This document shows positions 32,040 to 43,430 of a stretch of 64,000 nucleotides of DNA, in pieces (position 1 is the stretch's first letter; each line of letters begins with the position of its first letter). The translations under genes were made by a program, and so were the position numbers. The notes beneath the pieces are model-generated. The model was not told where the DNA came from. It saw only the letters and a list, made by a program, of their open reading frames with translations, and ran no database searches. The DNA is from Chloranthus sessilifolius (Eukaryota; Streptophyta; Magnoliopsida; Chloranthales; Chloranthaceae), in the NCBI GenBank assembly GCA_021018995.1, contig CM037595.1, positions 77,253,159-77,317,158 of the forward strand, read 5' to 3'.

Positions 32040-34153
32040 CTTTGCCCCCTTCTTAAAGGCTCCAGCTTGAATGAATGTTTTTCCTTTTGCAAACTTGTCA
32101 AAAACCAAATCTCTTTGATACTCACTTGAGAGGTCTTGATCCTTCATGTCAACGTCATCAATGTAAGTTGGAATATGGTAGCACAGGAATAGTGTTATCT
32201 CCTCAGAACTCTCCCTTTGAAGAGGGCACTGTGGAGGAGAATAGAATGGAGTGAATTTGAAATATTTAACATCTATAGTGACAAAGACTTCCTGGAAGAG
32301 GGATTGTAACATTAATAGCCTTTCTAAGTTGGAGGATAACCCATGAAAGTACATTTAACAACTTTGGTTGAAAGTTTATTATGATGAGGAGATAAAATGT
32401 GAGCAAAAAAAGGCACCCAAACATACGAGGAGGAAGAGAAAAAAGATGATTTTGTGGACACAACAACCAATGAGGTGATTTGCCATTGAGAACGATAATA
32501 GACATGCATTAATTAGGAAACTAGTTGTAAGAACTTCATCACTCCATAAACGTTTTGGAATATCCATTCCAACTAATAATGCATGAGAGACTTCAAGTAA
32601 AAGGTGATTTTTACTTTTGGCTACACAATTTTGCTGTGGGGTGAAGGAACAAGTGGTGTATGCCATTTAGTCCGATAAGTTCGGAGGTTTGACTGAAGAT
32701 GGTGAAAGGCATACTCCCCATCCTTGTCAGTCCTCAAAACCTTCACAGTTTCATGATAATTGAGTTTGAAGAAACTTGTCAAAACAAGAAAAATTGTTGC
32801 TATGTTCTCTTTGGATTTCGTAAAACATAACAAAGTAAATCTTGTGCAATCATCAATACACGAAACAAAGTAACAATATCCATGCAAAGCAACAATAGAG
32901 CATGTACCCCACATACCAGAGTGGAAAATATGAAAAAAACATCACTCTTGTTACCACTAATACTATAAGTTGATCTACAATGTTTCGACAATTGATACAC
33001 TTCACATTAAAATTTCAAACTGCCAAAAGAGCAAAATTTTTCAGGAAACAAAATGCATAAAGGCTGAAAAGGTTGATGTCCAATATGCAAGTGCCATATT
33101 CGTGCCTCATCTAGTAACAGTGGAGTAGTAGCCATCGGTCTCTAAATTTGGGGGTCCTTAAAAAGGTATCACCCTCTCTCCTCACGACCACAACTAAGAG
33201 TCCTTCCCTTCGCCAGGTCCCTAAATATGCAATGAGTGAGAAAGAATATTACAGTGCAATTCATGGACTTAGTTATTTTACTAACATATAACAAACTCAT
33301 AGGCATTTTGAGAACATAGTCCAGAACATAAGGACAAGTTACCAACATGAATAGTTCTTTGTCCTACAACAGGGACCAAGGATCCATCATTAACACATGT
33401 ATGATGGACGAAGAAGCATGGACAGATCTGTTGGTACCTGAATTCACCATATGAGACTGAGACGTATTGGTGGGAGGCATGCTGCATAAGCTTGTCATCT
33501 TCTTTATTGGTGAGAGTAACAACTTCAATAGAAGATGGTGTAGCAAGGGGAGTTGCAGCCTGTGATGGAGTAGCAACCGAAGAACGATAAGAGTATGCAA
33601 ATTGAGAATGACAAAAAAGGACACCTAAAGGAAACATGTTGGGATCTGGTGGGCTGACTATACTATCATTCACATACCCATGTTTCATTGCAATCGATCT
33701 CTACTACTCCAAGTAATCTGTACCATCAAACTTAGGGTAATCATTTGCAGGCCATGCGTATCATTTTCACTCCGAAAGCATCCATATGATACCTCAACTA
33801 CAATATGCTATACAACATTACAACTACAAAACAAAGGCTACACATCACAAAACATATTTAAAAACATTGCAATATTGCAACCATCTCTTTATAAAGTCAC
33901 GTGTCATAAATTGTGTTTTACCTACAACCGACATTATTTATTTATTTATTTATTTGATAGAACAACCAACATTATTGGCGCCATGAAAACAACATAAATC
34001 CTCATATATTGCCCAATGTTCTCTCATAATCAACTTCAATTCAGAACTAGATAACAAAAATCAAACTACACTTTATGAGCGCTATTGCTGCAATCCAAGA
34101 TCCAAAAACACTGTTCGCAGGCCAATCTAACATCTTAGAAACCATGTCATATC

Positions 34154-34440
34154 TGAACGATAGTCCCACATCTCTTGGGTCAATGGCTTGGGGCAGTTGA
34201 GCTATATATAAACCTGGGGCAAACCTTACCTTACAAGCCGATTTTGTCTGGTTGAGTTAGGCTCATGGGATTCTACATAATATCAGAGTAGGTAACCACA
34301 TGGATGTAGAAAGACATGTTACACGTGAGTGGGCGTGTAACGATAGTTCCACATCGCCTGGTCAATGGCCTTGGGCTATATATAAACCTGGGGCAAACCT
34401 CACCTTGTAATCCGGCTTTATAAGGTTGAGTTAGGCTCAT
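34154..34440 (+). mobile_element. TRIM with two LTRs
   Basis: LTR 34154-34277 (TGAACGATAGTCCCACATC...TTCTACA), a mutated PBS TAATATCAGAG at 34278, a 58-bp internal part with GTGAGTGGGCG, and a second LTR from 34336 (TGTAACGATAGTTCC) truncated near 34440. Same family as the third LTR of the array at 24618-25103. Confidence 0.8.
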
Positions 34441-34953
34441 GGACATGAGACCAAGTTTCAAATGAAGGAGATGAAAAATCGATCCAAAGCACTCATACCA
34501 ATAGAAGTTTTTGGTATCTGATAGACCAAGATCCCAGAAACCGGTGAATCAAGTGTGAAGAATAGGGATTCGCGAGATTTCACTAAAATTAAATAAACTC
34601 ACCACTAGATGAATTTCCAGAAGATTCCAATCCAGATGTGTACAAGCATCATTCCTTTTGTGATATCATAAAGATTAGATTCACAAAAATTCGTTAATAA
34701 CTAGATCTGTAAAAATTTTGAAATACCTTTAAAGCCTTGTCAAAACATATGAAGGCCTTCATTAAAGTTGTTTTGTATGAAGAGCCGTTTCCAATCATAT
34801 GCATTTCAATTCATTTTAAAGTCAAAGTTTGGCTTTCCGATGTCAACGTGACGTCATGTTGATGCCAGCAAAAATAAATTTAGGCTTGCGTAACTGAGAT
34901 TCGGGTTAGGTAGAAGATGAGAGAGAGATAGTGGAGAATGAATGATCTCACTG

Positions 34954-34957
34954 CATA

Positions 34958-34999
<42 letters not shown>
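34954..34999. repeat. (TG)n(TA)n microsatellite, target of the MULE
   Basis: (GT)11 then (TA)10, directly followed by the left end of the 12.1-kb element. The TA tract resumes at 47104. Confidence 0.9.
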
Positions 35000-37204
35000 G
35001 AGGCCTGGGGATATGCGCTCGGGCGTAGAGATATCTCTGCACATATTGATCGGAGCTCGACACGGAATGCCTCTGTCGCTGATGCGACAGTCCCTCATTT
35101 TCCTAATATCACAGCGCTTTAACCATGGTTACCATAGTGTTTGAAAGGTAAAATCAGAATAGCAAAAATGTGGCGAGGCGCTCGAAGTCCATGCCTGGCA
35201 TCCTGATGTCTGATGTAATTTCATTAATTAAAAGCGGCGCATGATATCGTAGTTTTCAATGGTGGTCATTATATTTCGAAATTACTCTTCGGTACGAAGA
35301 GAAAATTCTTTCGAAGGAAGCATTTTTTGCTACTAACCGAAGCGTTTGCGCTTCTAACCAAGGTGTTTGCGCTCCCTATGTGAAATGAAAGACGACTTCC
35401 TTCTGACACGTAGCGCGCCCGACCTTCATTTATTACCGTCGTCAGAATATTAAATGAGAAGTGGGGCATGACTTTGTGATTCTCAATGGTAATCATTACC
35501 ATTTTAATTGAATGTCTGAGAGATCCCTTCGGGTACCCCTTAGGGGAGTCCATTAATTGACGGAATGTTTTGTATTTATTGATCGAATGTTGAACATTAA
35601 TGGCTCTTTTGTCAGAGGAAGCTTCGCTCCCCATGAGAAGCGCTAGCGCTCAGGTAAGAAGCGTTGGCGCTATCTCCAGTTAGCGAATCTGCTATGACAA
35701 GGAAGCGTTAGCACTTCGTACATGATATGAAGCGCCCCAAAATTTGACACGTTGCACCATTATGTGTGAAGCAACCTCTGAATATATTTCATTTATTACC
35801 ATTGTCAGAACATTAAATAAGGAGCGGGACAAGGCAGACGGAATTACGGCACGTGATATCGTGGTATTAATGGCCATTATTCCCATTCGAGAAAAATATT
35901 TAAGGCGGTAATTTTGTGAATTACAAACACAAATTACTTTTCACCTTTGCCCTCCATATTTTCATCTTCTCGGAGCGCAGGAAGAAACATCAAAGTGGTG
36001 AAACCCTTTTCCTGCGTCTAGTAACAAGGTGAGTATACTTTTATTTTTATTTCGCTTTAAAAATATCAAATAGAAGCGCCATCCCTTCCATAGATGAAGC
36101 GTCAGCGCTCTAACATTTATGGGTGGGGGCGCCTCCCTGTTGTGGCTTTTGGAGAGTCGACGCTCCAACATTTGAGACACTTGAGCCTGTACATGGAAGC
36201 GATGCCTCTCCCATTATTAGTACATTCTTCTCTAAACTTCTTATTTTTCTGTCACATATTTTGAAGATAATTCTCAAAACCCCAACGATTAAGTGTACCA
36301 TCGTAAAGTGTTGGGACATTTATGACCCGGCATTTGAGGGAAGGAAAAATTTGCTCAATGATTCGATCTTCCTTGTATTCTTTGAGGCTCCAAAGGGCAT
36401 GTAAAACGTCAACAACCTCCTGGACGCAATCATCAAGTTTTGGGACAATGACAACGTCTGAAATTTTGGGACTGCCAAGTCTGGCATTATCAGATTTCGG
36501 GCTCTTGATTTTACCTTGATAACTGGTCTTCGAATGACCCACCTCCCCGTTTACCCTCCGAGGGAGAAGATTCCTGAAGATCAGACCATTAGCCATAGAC
36601 TTTTTAGGGGCCTCCAAGTGGTTAAAAGGGCATAAATCGAAGCTGCGATTATGAGAGTCAACGAAGATGCTGACGACGACTTTTTGAAACTCTTTCTATT
36701 GTTCGTTCTCGTCACCGTCCCTTTTCCAAACTCACATTATACCCTCGATAACACTCACCTCGGCCTTGTTGATGATATCCCCAATTTCAACTTATATCCA
36801 TGGGGCCGTAACACGTACAATCAACTTCTAGGATACATGGAGAAAGCGAAGACGAATCAGGGTAGAGCTGAGAAAGCAAAGGCACAGATGGAATACAATA
36901 TTTACGGTTGCATTATTGCTCTGCAGGTAAATGCCGTATCCCAGAGAATGCCCTATTTTATTTCCTACGAAGCGCTGACGATTACTAAAGTCATTTAATA
37001 TTTATTTTATTTTTCTCAGATCTGAGCGTACTAGATTAACGACAGGTGAGCCCTACACAAGGTTACTAGCGCTGCCAGCTTTCTAAGGCTGCTGAAATGG
37101 GAGCAAACGACCAAACGAGGCTTTCCTATATTACAAAATTCGAGCACAAGGTAAATTCGAAATGAGGCAATATCGCATCCAAATATAGGCGCTATCATTG
37201 TTAC

Positions 37205-37400
37205 AATGTAGAAGCGCAACCCCTCCTAAATGAAGCGAGGGCGCCTCTAACAGGAGTGCAATTGCTACGACATGAAGTGATGGCGCCTTTAACAGAAGCG
37301 CAATTGCTACAAAATGAAGTGATGACGCCTCTAATACGAGTGCAATCGCTACTAAATGAAGTGATGCCGCCTCTATAACGAGTGCAATCACTTCTTAAGG
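37205..37400. repeat. About 59-bp minisatellite with GAAGTGATG-GCGCCTCTAA words
   Basis: Three to four units (starting near 37210, 37275, 37335 and 37390) inside an intron of the Ulp1-like gene. Each holds AAATGAAGTGATGNCGCCTC and GTGCAATNGCTAC. Confidence 0.75.
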
Positions 37401-38225
37401 AAGCGGTCCCGCATGCCCAAATTCTTAATCAGTAAAAAATAATGTGAAATATCTATTATCTTATAGGTCGTCCGCATCCGACAGCTTGAGGTCACACGCG
37501 ATGAAAGCGTCGTCCTTGTGGTAGCAGCCGCAGTGAAAGTAGGGCAGAGACCTATGAAATTGGGTGAAGGACAATTGGTCCCTCCCATTACTGTGCGCAG
37601 GAAAAAACTAGATATTGATGTGATTAGCTTGTCGAACGAAGAAGAGGCAAAAGAGGAAGAAGAAGAAGAGGCAGAGGAGGAGGAAGAAGATGAAGAAGAA
37701 GAATAAGAACCCATTCTTCGTAAGTCCGCGAAACTGCGGATTGAAGAAAAATAGAAGCAGTCTGCCGATTCAAGAATTGCAGACTATGAGAGGTCAATCG
37801 ACGACCTCCATGTAAAAGTTGTTTAACTGGAACAGGAGAACCAACAACTAAAAGCAAAGGTTCTTCAGGTGGAAAAGGAGAACCAGCAACTGAAGGTATT
37901 TTTTTAAACTATGTTGGATAAATGCTGAGTTTGTGGAAATCCAACGACTAAGCGATGACTCTCCCTTTGAAGCGTCAACGCTTTTCTATGAAACATCGAT
38001 GCCTCCATATCTAGCATGACTTTTCTATAAGAGGCGAGGACGCTTCTCTATGATGCGTCGACGCTTCATATATGAAGTATGAATGCTTCTATATATTAAC
38101 TATTTTTTAAACATAACTTGATATTCTTATCATATTACAGGCCCGCAGTGTGTTGAAAAGTCTGTTGGGCCTGGCTGGGGATAATCAGACATATGTCCCC
38201 CAACGCCACAGGTCTGCCTCTGCCT

Positions 38226-38540
38226 GAACCCCACCCACTACCCGATTCCAATCCCAAGGCAAAGTTTAAGTCCAAGCCCCAACCTAAGGCCAAACCCCAA
38301 CCCCAGCCTCAGTACAAGTCGAAGTCTAAGCCCCAGCCCAAACCCTAGCCCATGACCCACCCTAAGGCCCAACCCAAGCCTCAGCACAAGCCGAAGCCGA
38401 AGCCCCAGCCTAAGACCCAACCCAAACCGCAGCCGAAGCCCTAGCCCAAGACCCAGCCCAAGACCCACCCCAAGCCCCATCCCAAGCCTCAGGATAAGCC
38501 AAAGCCGAAGCCCCAGCCCCAACCACATTCAGACTTCGCG
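38226..38540 (+). repeat. Lys/Pro/Gln-rich coding repeat in the Ulp1-like gene
   Basis: Repeats of CCCAAGCC/CCCCAGCC encode KPQPK-type units for about 100 residues, with two in-frame TAG codons. The minus strand gives a spurious GLGLRLG ORF. The plus-strand reading lies in an exon (38141-39003) of the Ulp1-like pseudogene. Confidence 0.7.
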
Positions 38541-41500
38541 CCTCACCCAAACCCCATACTCCCTCCTAAATCGAACCCCTTATCCAATCGAAAGTCTTGC
38601 TTCCACCACCACCACGGTCCACCCAACCCCCTACAAAGGAGAAACCACAACGACAACCACCATCTTTGCCTTTACCACTACCACCACCACCGCCTATTAC
38701 GTCTTATGACGAACACTCTGAGAAGCCCCTTACGTAACCATGCACCGAGGAGGGGTCTTCTTTGGGAGAAGAAGAAGAAGTGGAGGACCAAGTCCTATTA
38801 TCTTTCAGGAGAAGTCAGAGGACCTGAGTTAAAGGCCTCACAATTCCTCCCTTGAAAACTCACTCCAAAAGAAAGGGAGAGTTGGTCTCCCAAACTTGCA
38901 AAAAGAAGGCCAGAACGAAAGCGGTGGCTTTACTACCGGTCGCTGATGCACCACCTCAGGCCTATATGAATACTATTTGGGCACTACCCAACAGATGGAA
39001 CGAGTAAGTATATTCCCTCCATACAATATTTAACAAGCCTTTCGAAGTGTTAACGCGCCGTTGTTGAAGCGTCGTTGCCTTTACATGAGAGCGTCAACGC
39101 TTTGTAAAATGAGTGCTAACACGTCTACTTCGAGTGCTAGAGACTGATCCATTTATATTTTAATTTGAACCTAGGACTCTCATCTCGACCGTTGGGTCCT
39201 AACGTATTACCATCGAGTTAATGCACTGCTTGCGATCCAAACAGGAAATAGAAGACCCAGTAAGTATTAGTCCCTATTCAACCCTATTGCTTCCCTGATT
39301 CTATATTCATATTTACACTTTCGTATGCAGATAATGACTGCGTACTTTAGGGTCATGGACAAGCGGGAAGACATTGAGAAGAAGAGGAAGACTTTTCGGA
39401 TGGCTGCCGTTGGACTCAATTGTATGAGCATGGATTTTAGAGATTTTGAGAAATATATTTTAACGAGTGGTCTATACGGGCCCCTCGGCATGGTAGGACG
39501 GAGTACATACTACGACGATAGTTTTTTCGTGCAATAAGGCACACTTCCATTGCTGTGTTTCTTCAGAAATACAAATCGCGCCTTGAATGCGATTGAGTGA
39601 ATTTTTTTTAATTCCGATTCACATCCCGAAGCCATCACACTGGGCACTTGCTGTGGTGACCCCCTCAGCTCATAAAATCGATGTCCTTGACCCCATCCCA
39701 GATCTTCCTGCGGTAAAGAAACTTGTCGAGGTGATAAAGACACTGATAAGCTATGCTATAATACTCTCAAAAGTAACACCGGAATCGCTTATCGCTCTTA
39801 GCGAAAGCATTGGCGTATTTAATATAGGGCGTAATCGCTTTGATAATTGAGCGTCACTGCTTTGACAATGGGCCGTCAACACTTTTAAAATGGGGCGTCA
39901 GCGTTTCTAAAATGGGTTGTCAGTGCTTTGATATTTTACTGTCAGTGCTTTCACAATGAGGCGTCAGCGCTCATTGTATGTCAACAAATGTGTAACTGAT
40001 ATATATTTTTTTATTGACAGATGCATTACCTCCCAACCTTGTTATATATGCACGATGTGCCGGCTTTCATTTTTGATAAATGGCCTTGGGACAGTAAGGC
40101 TGTCGACGCGCCGATCCAAAGAAATGCTTCTGACTACGAGGTTTTCATGATGAAATATGTAGATTATTTAAGCAGGGAACTCCAGCCAGATTTCAAATAA
40201 GAAGACATCGAAACTTTCAGGGTGAAGATTGGGCATGTCATTGGTACCCACAAGGAAGATAATTGGGATGACAGTGATAAATTTCTTTTATAAATTTTTT
40301 GTTTTACATAAATGTACATTCACATTTGTTGACATACATAGCATTGTACTGAAGATTATATGTATATTTATATATTTTTATTTTACATAGGATAGATATA
40401 CAATGTATACTGATTATATTACACGAGAATTTTTTAATATACGGGATTTATTTACAGGATATGTTGTTAATCTCCCAAAATTTATGCTTCAATTGAGGCG
40501 CCAATGCTTTGGTAATGAGGCATTAACACTTTGATAATGGGGCGTCAGCGCTCTCACTACTGGAGCGTCACAGCCTCAATTTTCTAAATGTGTTTGTAAC
40601 TTACATTTTACGTATTTTTTAAAAGACGTATTATCCTATTGGTGAAATTAAATGAAAAAGTTTTAAAACTTGAAGCGTCATGGGAAAGGGTTAACGCTTC
40701 AATTTAGGAGCGTTGACGCTTGTTATAATTAACGTCTTATTTGAGCGCTGACGCTTGTTATAATAAACGTCTTATTCGAGCGCCGACACTTAAATGCCTT
40801 TGGCGGCAGTGTGTGTACCATGATGACTGCGACTGTCTGAGGCGCTGCCGCTTCTAACAACTAGCAAAATGTGTGACAATACAACACAATTCACAATTAC
40901 ATTTAAGCGATGACGCGTCAACATGAGGCGTGTTGAATATTAAGGCCTGCATTTTTATTAGCTTACGCCAAGAAGTGACCTCCCCATCAATCGAAGCGCC
41001 TACGCTTCAATTAGAGAAGGTAACAGATTTCTTTTTGTGTATATTATCCAAAAGGTAATAGATTTGTAAAAATTAAGGCCTACTTTTTTAGTAGGATACG
41101 AAAAATCGCTACAATAAATAATGTTTTAAATTTTCTGAGAAAAAAACTTTTTTATTGTGATACGAGCAATAATTAGAAGCGATGACGCTTCGAATTAGAT
41201 GCGATGACGCTTCGTATTAGAAGCGATGACGCTTCGAATTTTCAACGATGAGGTTTAAACGTAAGCGATGACGCTCCACATTAGAGGCGAAGACGCTTCC
41301 TATAAGAAGCGATGACGCTTGTTATTAGAGCTAGCTCTTCAACCTAGAGACATTATTATTATCTTCATGATTATTAGGGCTACTAGCACATCGAAAAGCA
41401 CAAATTGTATTAATTTAAATGAAAAAAGAAGAGTTTGTATTAATGTATTTATATATTAAAAAAAAAAGTACAACAAGGAAGAGAATTGGGATGCCAGTTA

Positions 41501-41545
41501 CTATGTGGATTTCGAAGTGACGTTTCAAACCCTAGCCTTTTTCCC

Positions 41546-41552
41546 TATAAAG
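41546..41552 (+). promoter_or_regulatory. TATA-like box before the 41626 ORF
   Basis: TATAAAG lies 74 bp upstream of the ATG, followed by a CT-rich leader. Confidence 0.35.
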
Positions 41553-41625
41553 CCACTGCTCATCACAAACCCTTCCCATTCCAAACTCATCGCCTCTCTC
41601 TGTCTCCAACCTTAACCCTAACCCC

Positions 41626-41982
41626 ATGGCGGAAGTACCATACCATGACGAGCTAAATAGAAGGCTTGATCAAATCCTTGAAATGCAAAGGGCCGAGCTT
41701 CTGGGTGCAATAAAAAGATTAGAAAAGTTGAAGCACAGACAGTCATTCCAGACGCTGGATCGTCTATCGAGACCCGACCCTTCTTTTCAACTTTTCACCT
41801 TCCCCCACTTTTTCACAATCTCACCATCAAACTCTTTCCTCAGTGAGAGTTCCTCTACGAAATTCCTTCCTCAGTGCGAGTTCCTTTACGAGGACGGTGG
41901 GTTGGAAATTTACACGCCACCCCTTTCCCTTGGCTGTAAATTTCTAACCAGGCTCTCAGCTAGAGGGAGCCATCTCTCTTGA
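41626..41982 (+). CDS. Small ORF in MULE spacer, hypothetical 118-residue protein
   Basis: ATG in good plant context (ACCCCATGGCG) after a TATA-like box and CT-rich leader. The first 45 residues (MAEVPYHDELNRRLDQILEM, then a K/R/E/L helix) look like a coiled coil. The rest is low in recognisable features and may be frame read through repeat DNA: its 3' part overlaps a 110-bp tandem duplication (41895-41978 and 42005-42088). It could be a third MULE gene, the first exon of a captured gene, or chance. Confidence 0.35.
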   Translation: MAEVPYHDELNRRLDQILEMQRAELLGAIKRLEKLKHRQSFQTLDRLSRPDPSFQLFTFPHFFTISPSNSFLSESSSTKFLPQCEFLYEDGGLEIYTPPLSLGCKFLTRLSARGSHLS

Positions 41983-42100
41983 TGGAGCCCTCTCTCTCTC
42001 TCCGTGGTGGGTTGGAAATTTGCTCGCCACATCTCTCCCTTGGCTGTAAATTTCTAACCAATCTCCCAGCTAAAGGGAGCCATCTCTCTCTCTCTCTACA
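41895..42100. repeat. 110-bp tandem duplication with (CT)n
   Basis: GGTGGGTTGGAAATTT...AGCTANAGGGAGCCATC is present twice, each copy followed by a CT run. Confidence 0.85.
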
Positions 42101-43430
42101 GTCTTGGCATGGACGTTAAGGCTAGCTGAGGCGCTGTCCCTTCTAACGACACATAAAATAAAAGAAAGGATATGATCAAAAGATTAAACTGATGGAAGGC
42201 TAAAAGGTTATTTCATATTTTATGAGAAAAAATACATATTTATTATGATACGAGCAATAATTAATATTAGATAAAATTGCGCAAAAATACAACACAATCC
42301 GCTTCAAATTAGAAGGGATAACACTTCGAATTTGTAGCGATGACGCGTCGAATATCAAGTGACGATGCTTCAAATTAGAAGCGATGACGCTTCAAATTAG
42401 AATCGAAGACGCTTCCTATATAAAGCGATAACGCTTGTATTTAGAGATAGTGCTTCAACCTAGAGGCATTATTATTTCCGGAATGCTAAAATGCATTTTC
42501 ATATTTTTTGAGAAGAAAGACGTTTTTATTGTGATACAAGCAATAATTAATGTTAGATAAGACCGCGCAAAAATAAAACACAATTTACTTCGAAAAAGAA
42601 GTGATGACGCGTCATATTTACAACTATGACACTTCCAATATAAGCGATGACGCTCCAAATGAGAAGTGAAAAGATATGATCAAAAGAATAAACTGACGGA
42701 ATGCTAAAAGGCGTTTTCAAATTTTCTGAGAAAAAATACTTTTTTTATTGTGATAGGAGTAATAATTAATGTTATAAGACAGCGTAAAAATATAAAATAA
42801 TCTGCCTCAAATTTAGAAGCGATGACGCGTCGAATTTACAACGATGACCCTTTGAACATAAGCGATGACGCTTCGAAAGCACAGATTGTATTAAATTAAA
42901 CCACAACATCAGAATTTGTATTAATGTATTCATATATTAAAAAATAAAAGTATAACATTGTCAATGGTCCATGAGAAAAGGAAAATATCAATCCACAGGA
43001 AACTGTTCACGAAAAGTTAACATTGTCAATGATTTCAGGTTGAGTCCCATGCGCTTCACTTGCCTAGGATCCAATAGGCACACAGGATTAAAAAGAAGTG
43101 CTAGCATAGATGCTTCAATGACGAAGCTCTCACGCTTCAAAAACTTAGCGTCGTCGCTTCCTTCATGTGTGTCGTCGCTTCTCGTATGTGACGTCTTCCC
43201 CTCTGATGGTCACGAAGCGTGGAAATCAATCCTTAAATCACCGAGAATGAATGCATAAAAAGATAAAAAATTCAATACATGAATAGATTACCATATGCTA
43301 GCCACATGACAACAAATACAATATAGCAAAGCATCAACGTATAGAAAGAGAAGCGCCCACGCTTCATATACGAAGCGATGACGCTTCGAATGGACGTGTC
43401 TGCACTTCCTAATCCAAGTGATTACGATTT

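Larger units (their letters stand above)
29089..33990 (-). pseudogene. Decayed Ty1/copia element, minus strand (gag-preintegrase to RNase H and 3' LTR)
   Basis: On the minus strand: GAG-preintegrase region about 33690-33000, integrase about 32914-32380 (FVSCIDDCTRF, VLRTDKDGEY, then FTPQQNCVAKSKN), RT N-terminal part at 31662-31456 (YAIKYRPDGSIDRCKARL, QLDVKNVFL), RT active site near 31245 reading YVDG instead of YVDD, then SQRKYNLDILKQTGMLGC near 30055-30000, and the RNase H end near 29530. A probable 3' LTR is 29089-29368 after a purine tract (minus-strand AAAGGGGA). A solo LTR (30074-31132) interrupts RT. Many stops; it is inactive. It starts 0.4 kb downstream of the GC1-like stop codon. 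Confidence 0.82.
36265..40293 (+). pseudogene. DUF1985-Ulp1 (peptidase C48)-like gene of the MULE, broken
   Basis: Exons by eye: about 36265-36926 (DUF1985, FRALDFTLITGL and PFPNSHYTLDNTHLGLVDD), 37468-37893 (acidic E-rich run, then a heptad-like LEQENQQLKAKVLQVEKENQ), 38141-39003 (K/P/Q-rich repeats), 39175-39259, 39331-39730 and 40021-40293. The protease core shows the catalytic-His motif PSHWALAVV with KIDVLDP in the fifth exon, and VFMMKYVDYLSREL in the last. Where the family has DCG, this copy reads DYE, so the catalytic cysteine is gone. There are stops in exons 1, 2, 3, 5 and 6 (for example TAA at 40198). The introns contain GAAGCG/CGCTTC word clusters. Such proteases are thought to act on SUMO-like conjugates; their job in transposition is not known. 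Confidence 0.75.
41130..42900. repeat. Spacer array: about four long units ending in GAAGCGATGACGCTTC clusters
   Basis: A unit with TTTTCTGAGAAAAAA, TTTATTGTGATACGAGCAATAATTA and then runs of GAAGCGATGACGCTTC-type words occurs near 41140, 42215, 42485 and 42715. Perfect 16-mers are at 41176, 41220, 42378 and (outside the array) 43372. The array separates the 3' ends of the two MULE genes and surrounds the ORF at 41626. Confidence 0.8.

Noticed and set aside
31827-32354. 175-residue minus-strand ORF
   Set aside because: It runs through a (GA)n microsatellite (LSLSLS) within a decayed copia element. It is longer than most frames only because of the repeat.
38238-38528. Minus-strand ORF with GLGLRLGLG repeats
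   Set aside because: It is the antisense of the K/P/Q-rich coding repeat of the Ulp1-like gene and has the low complexity expected from that.
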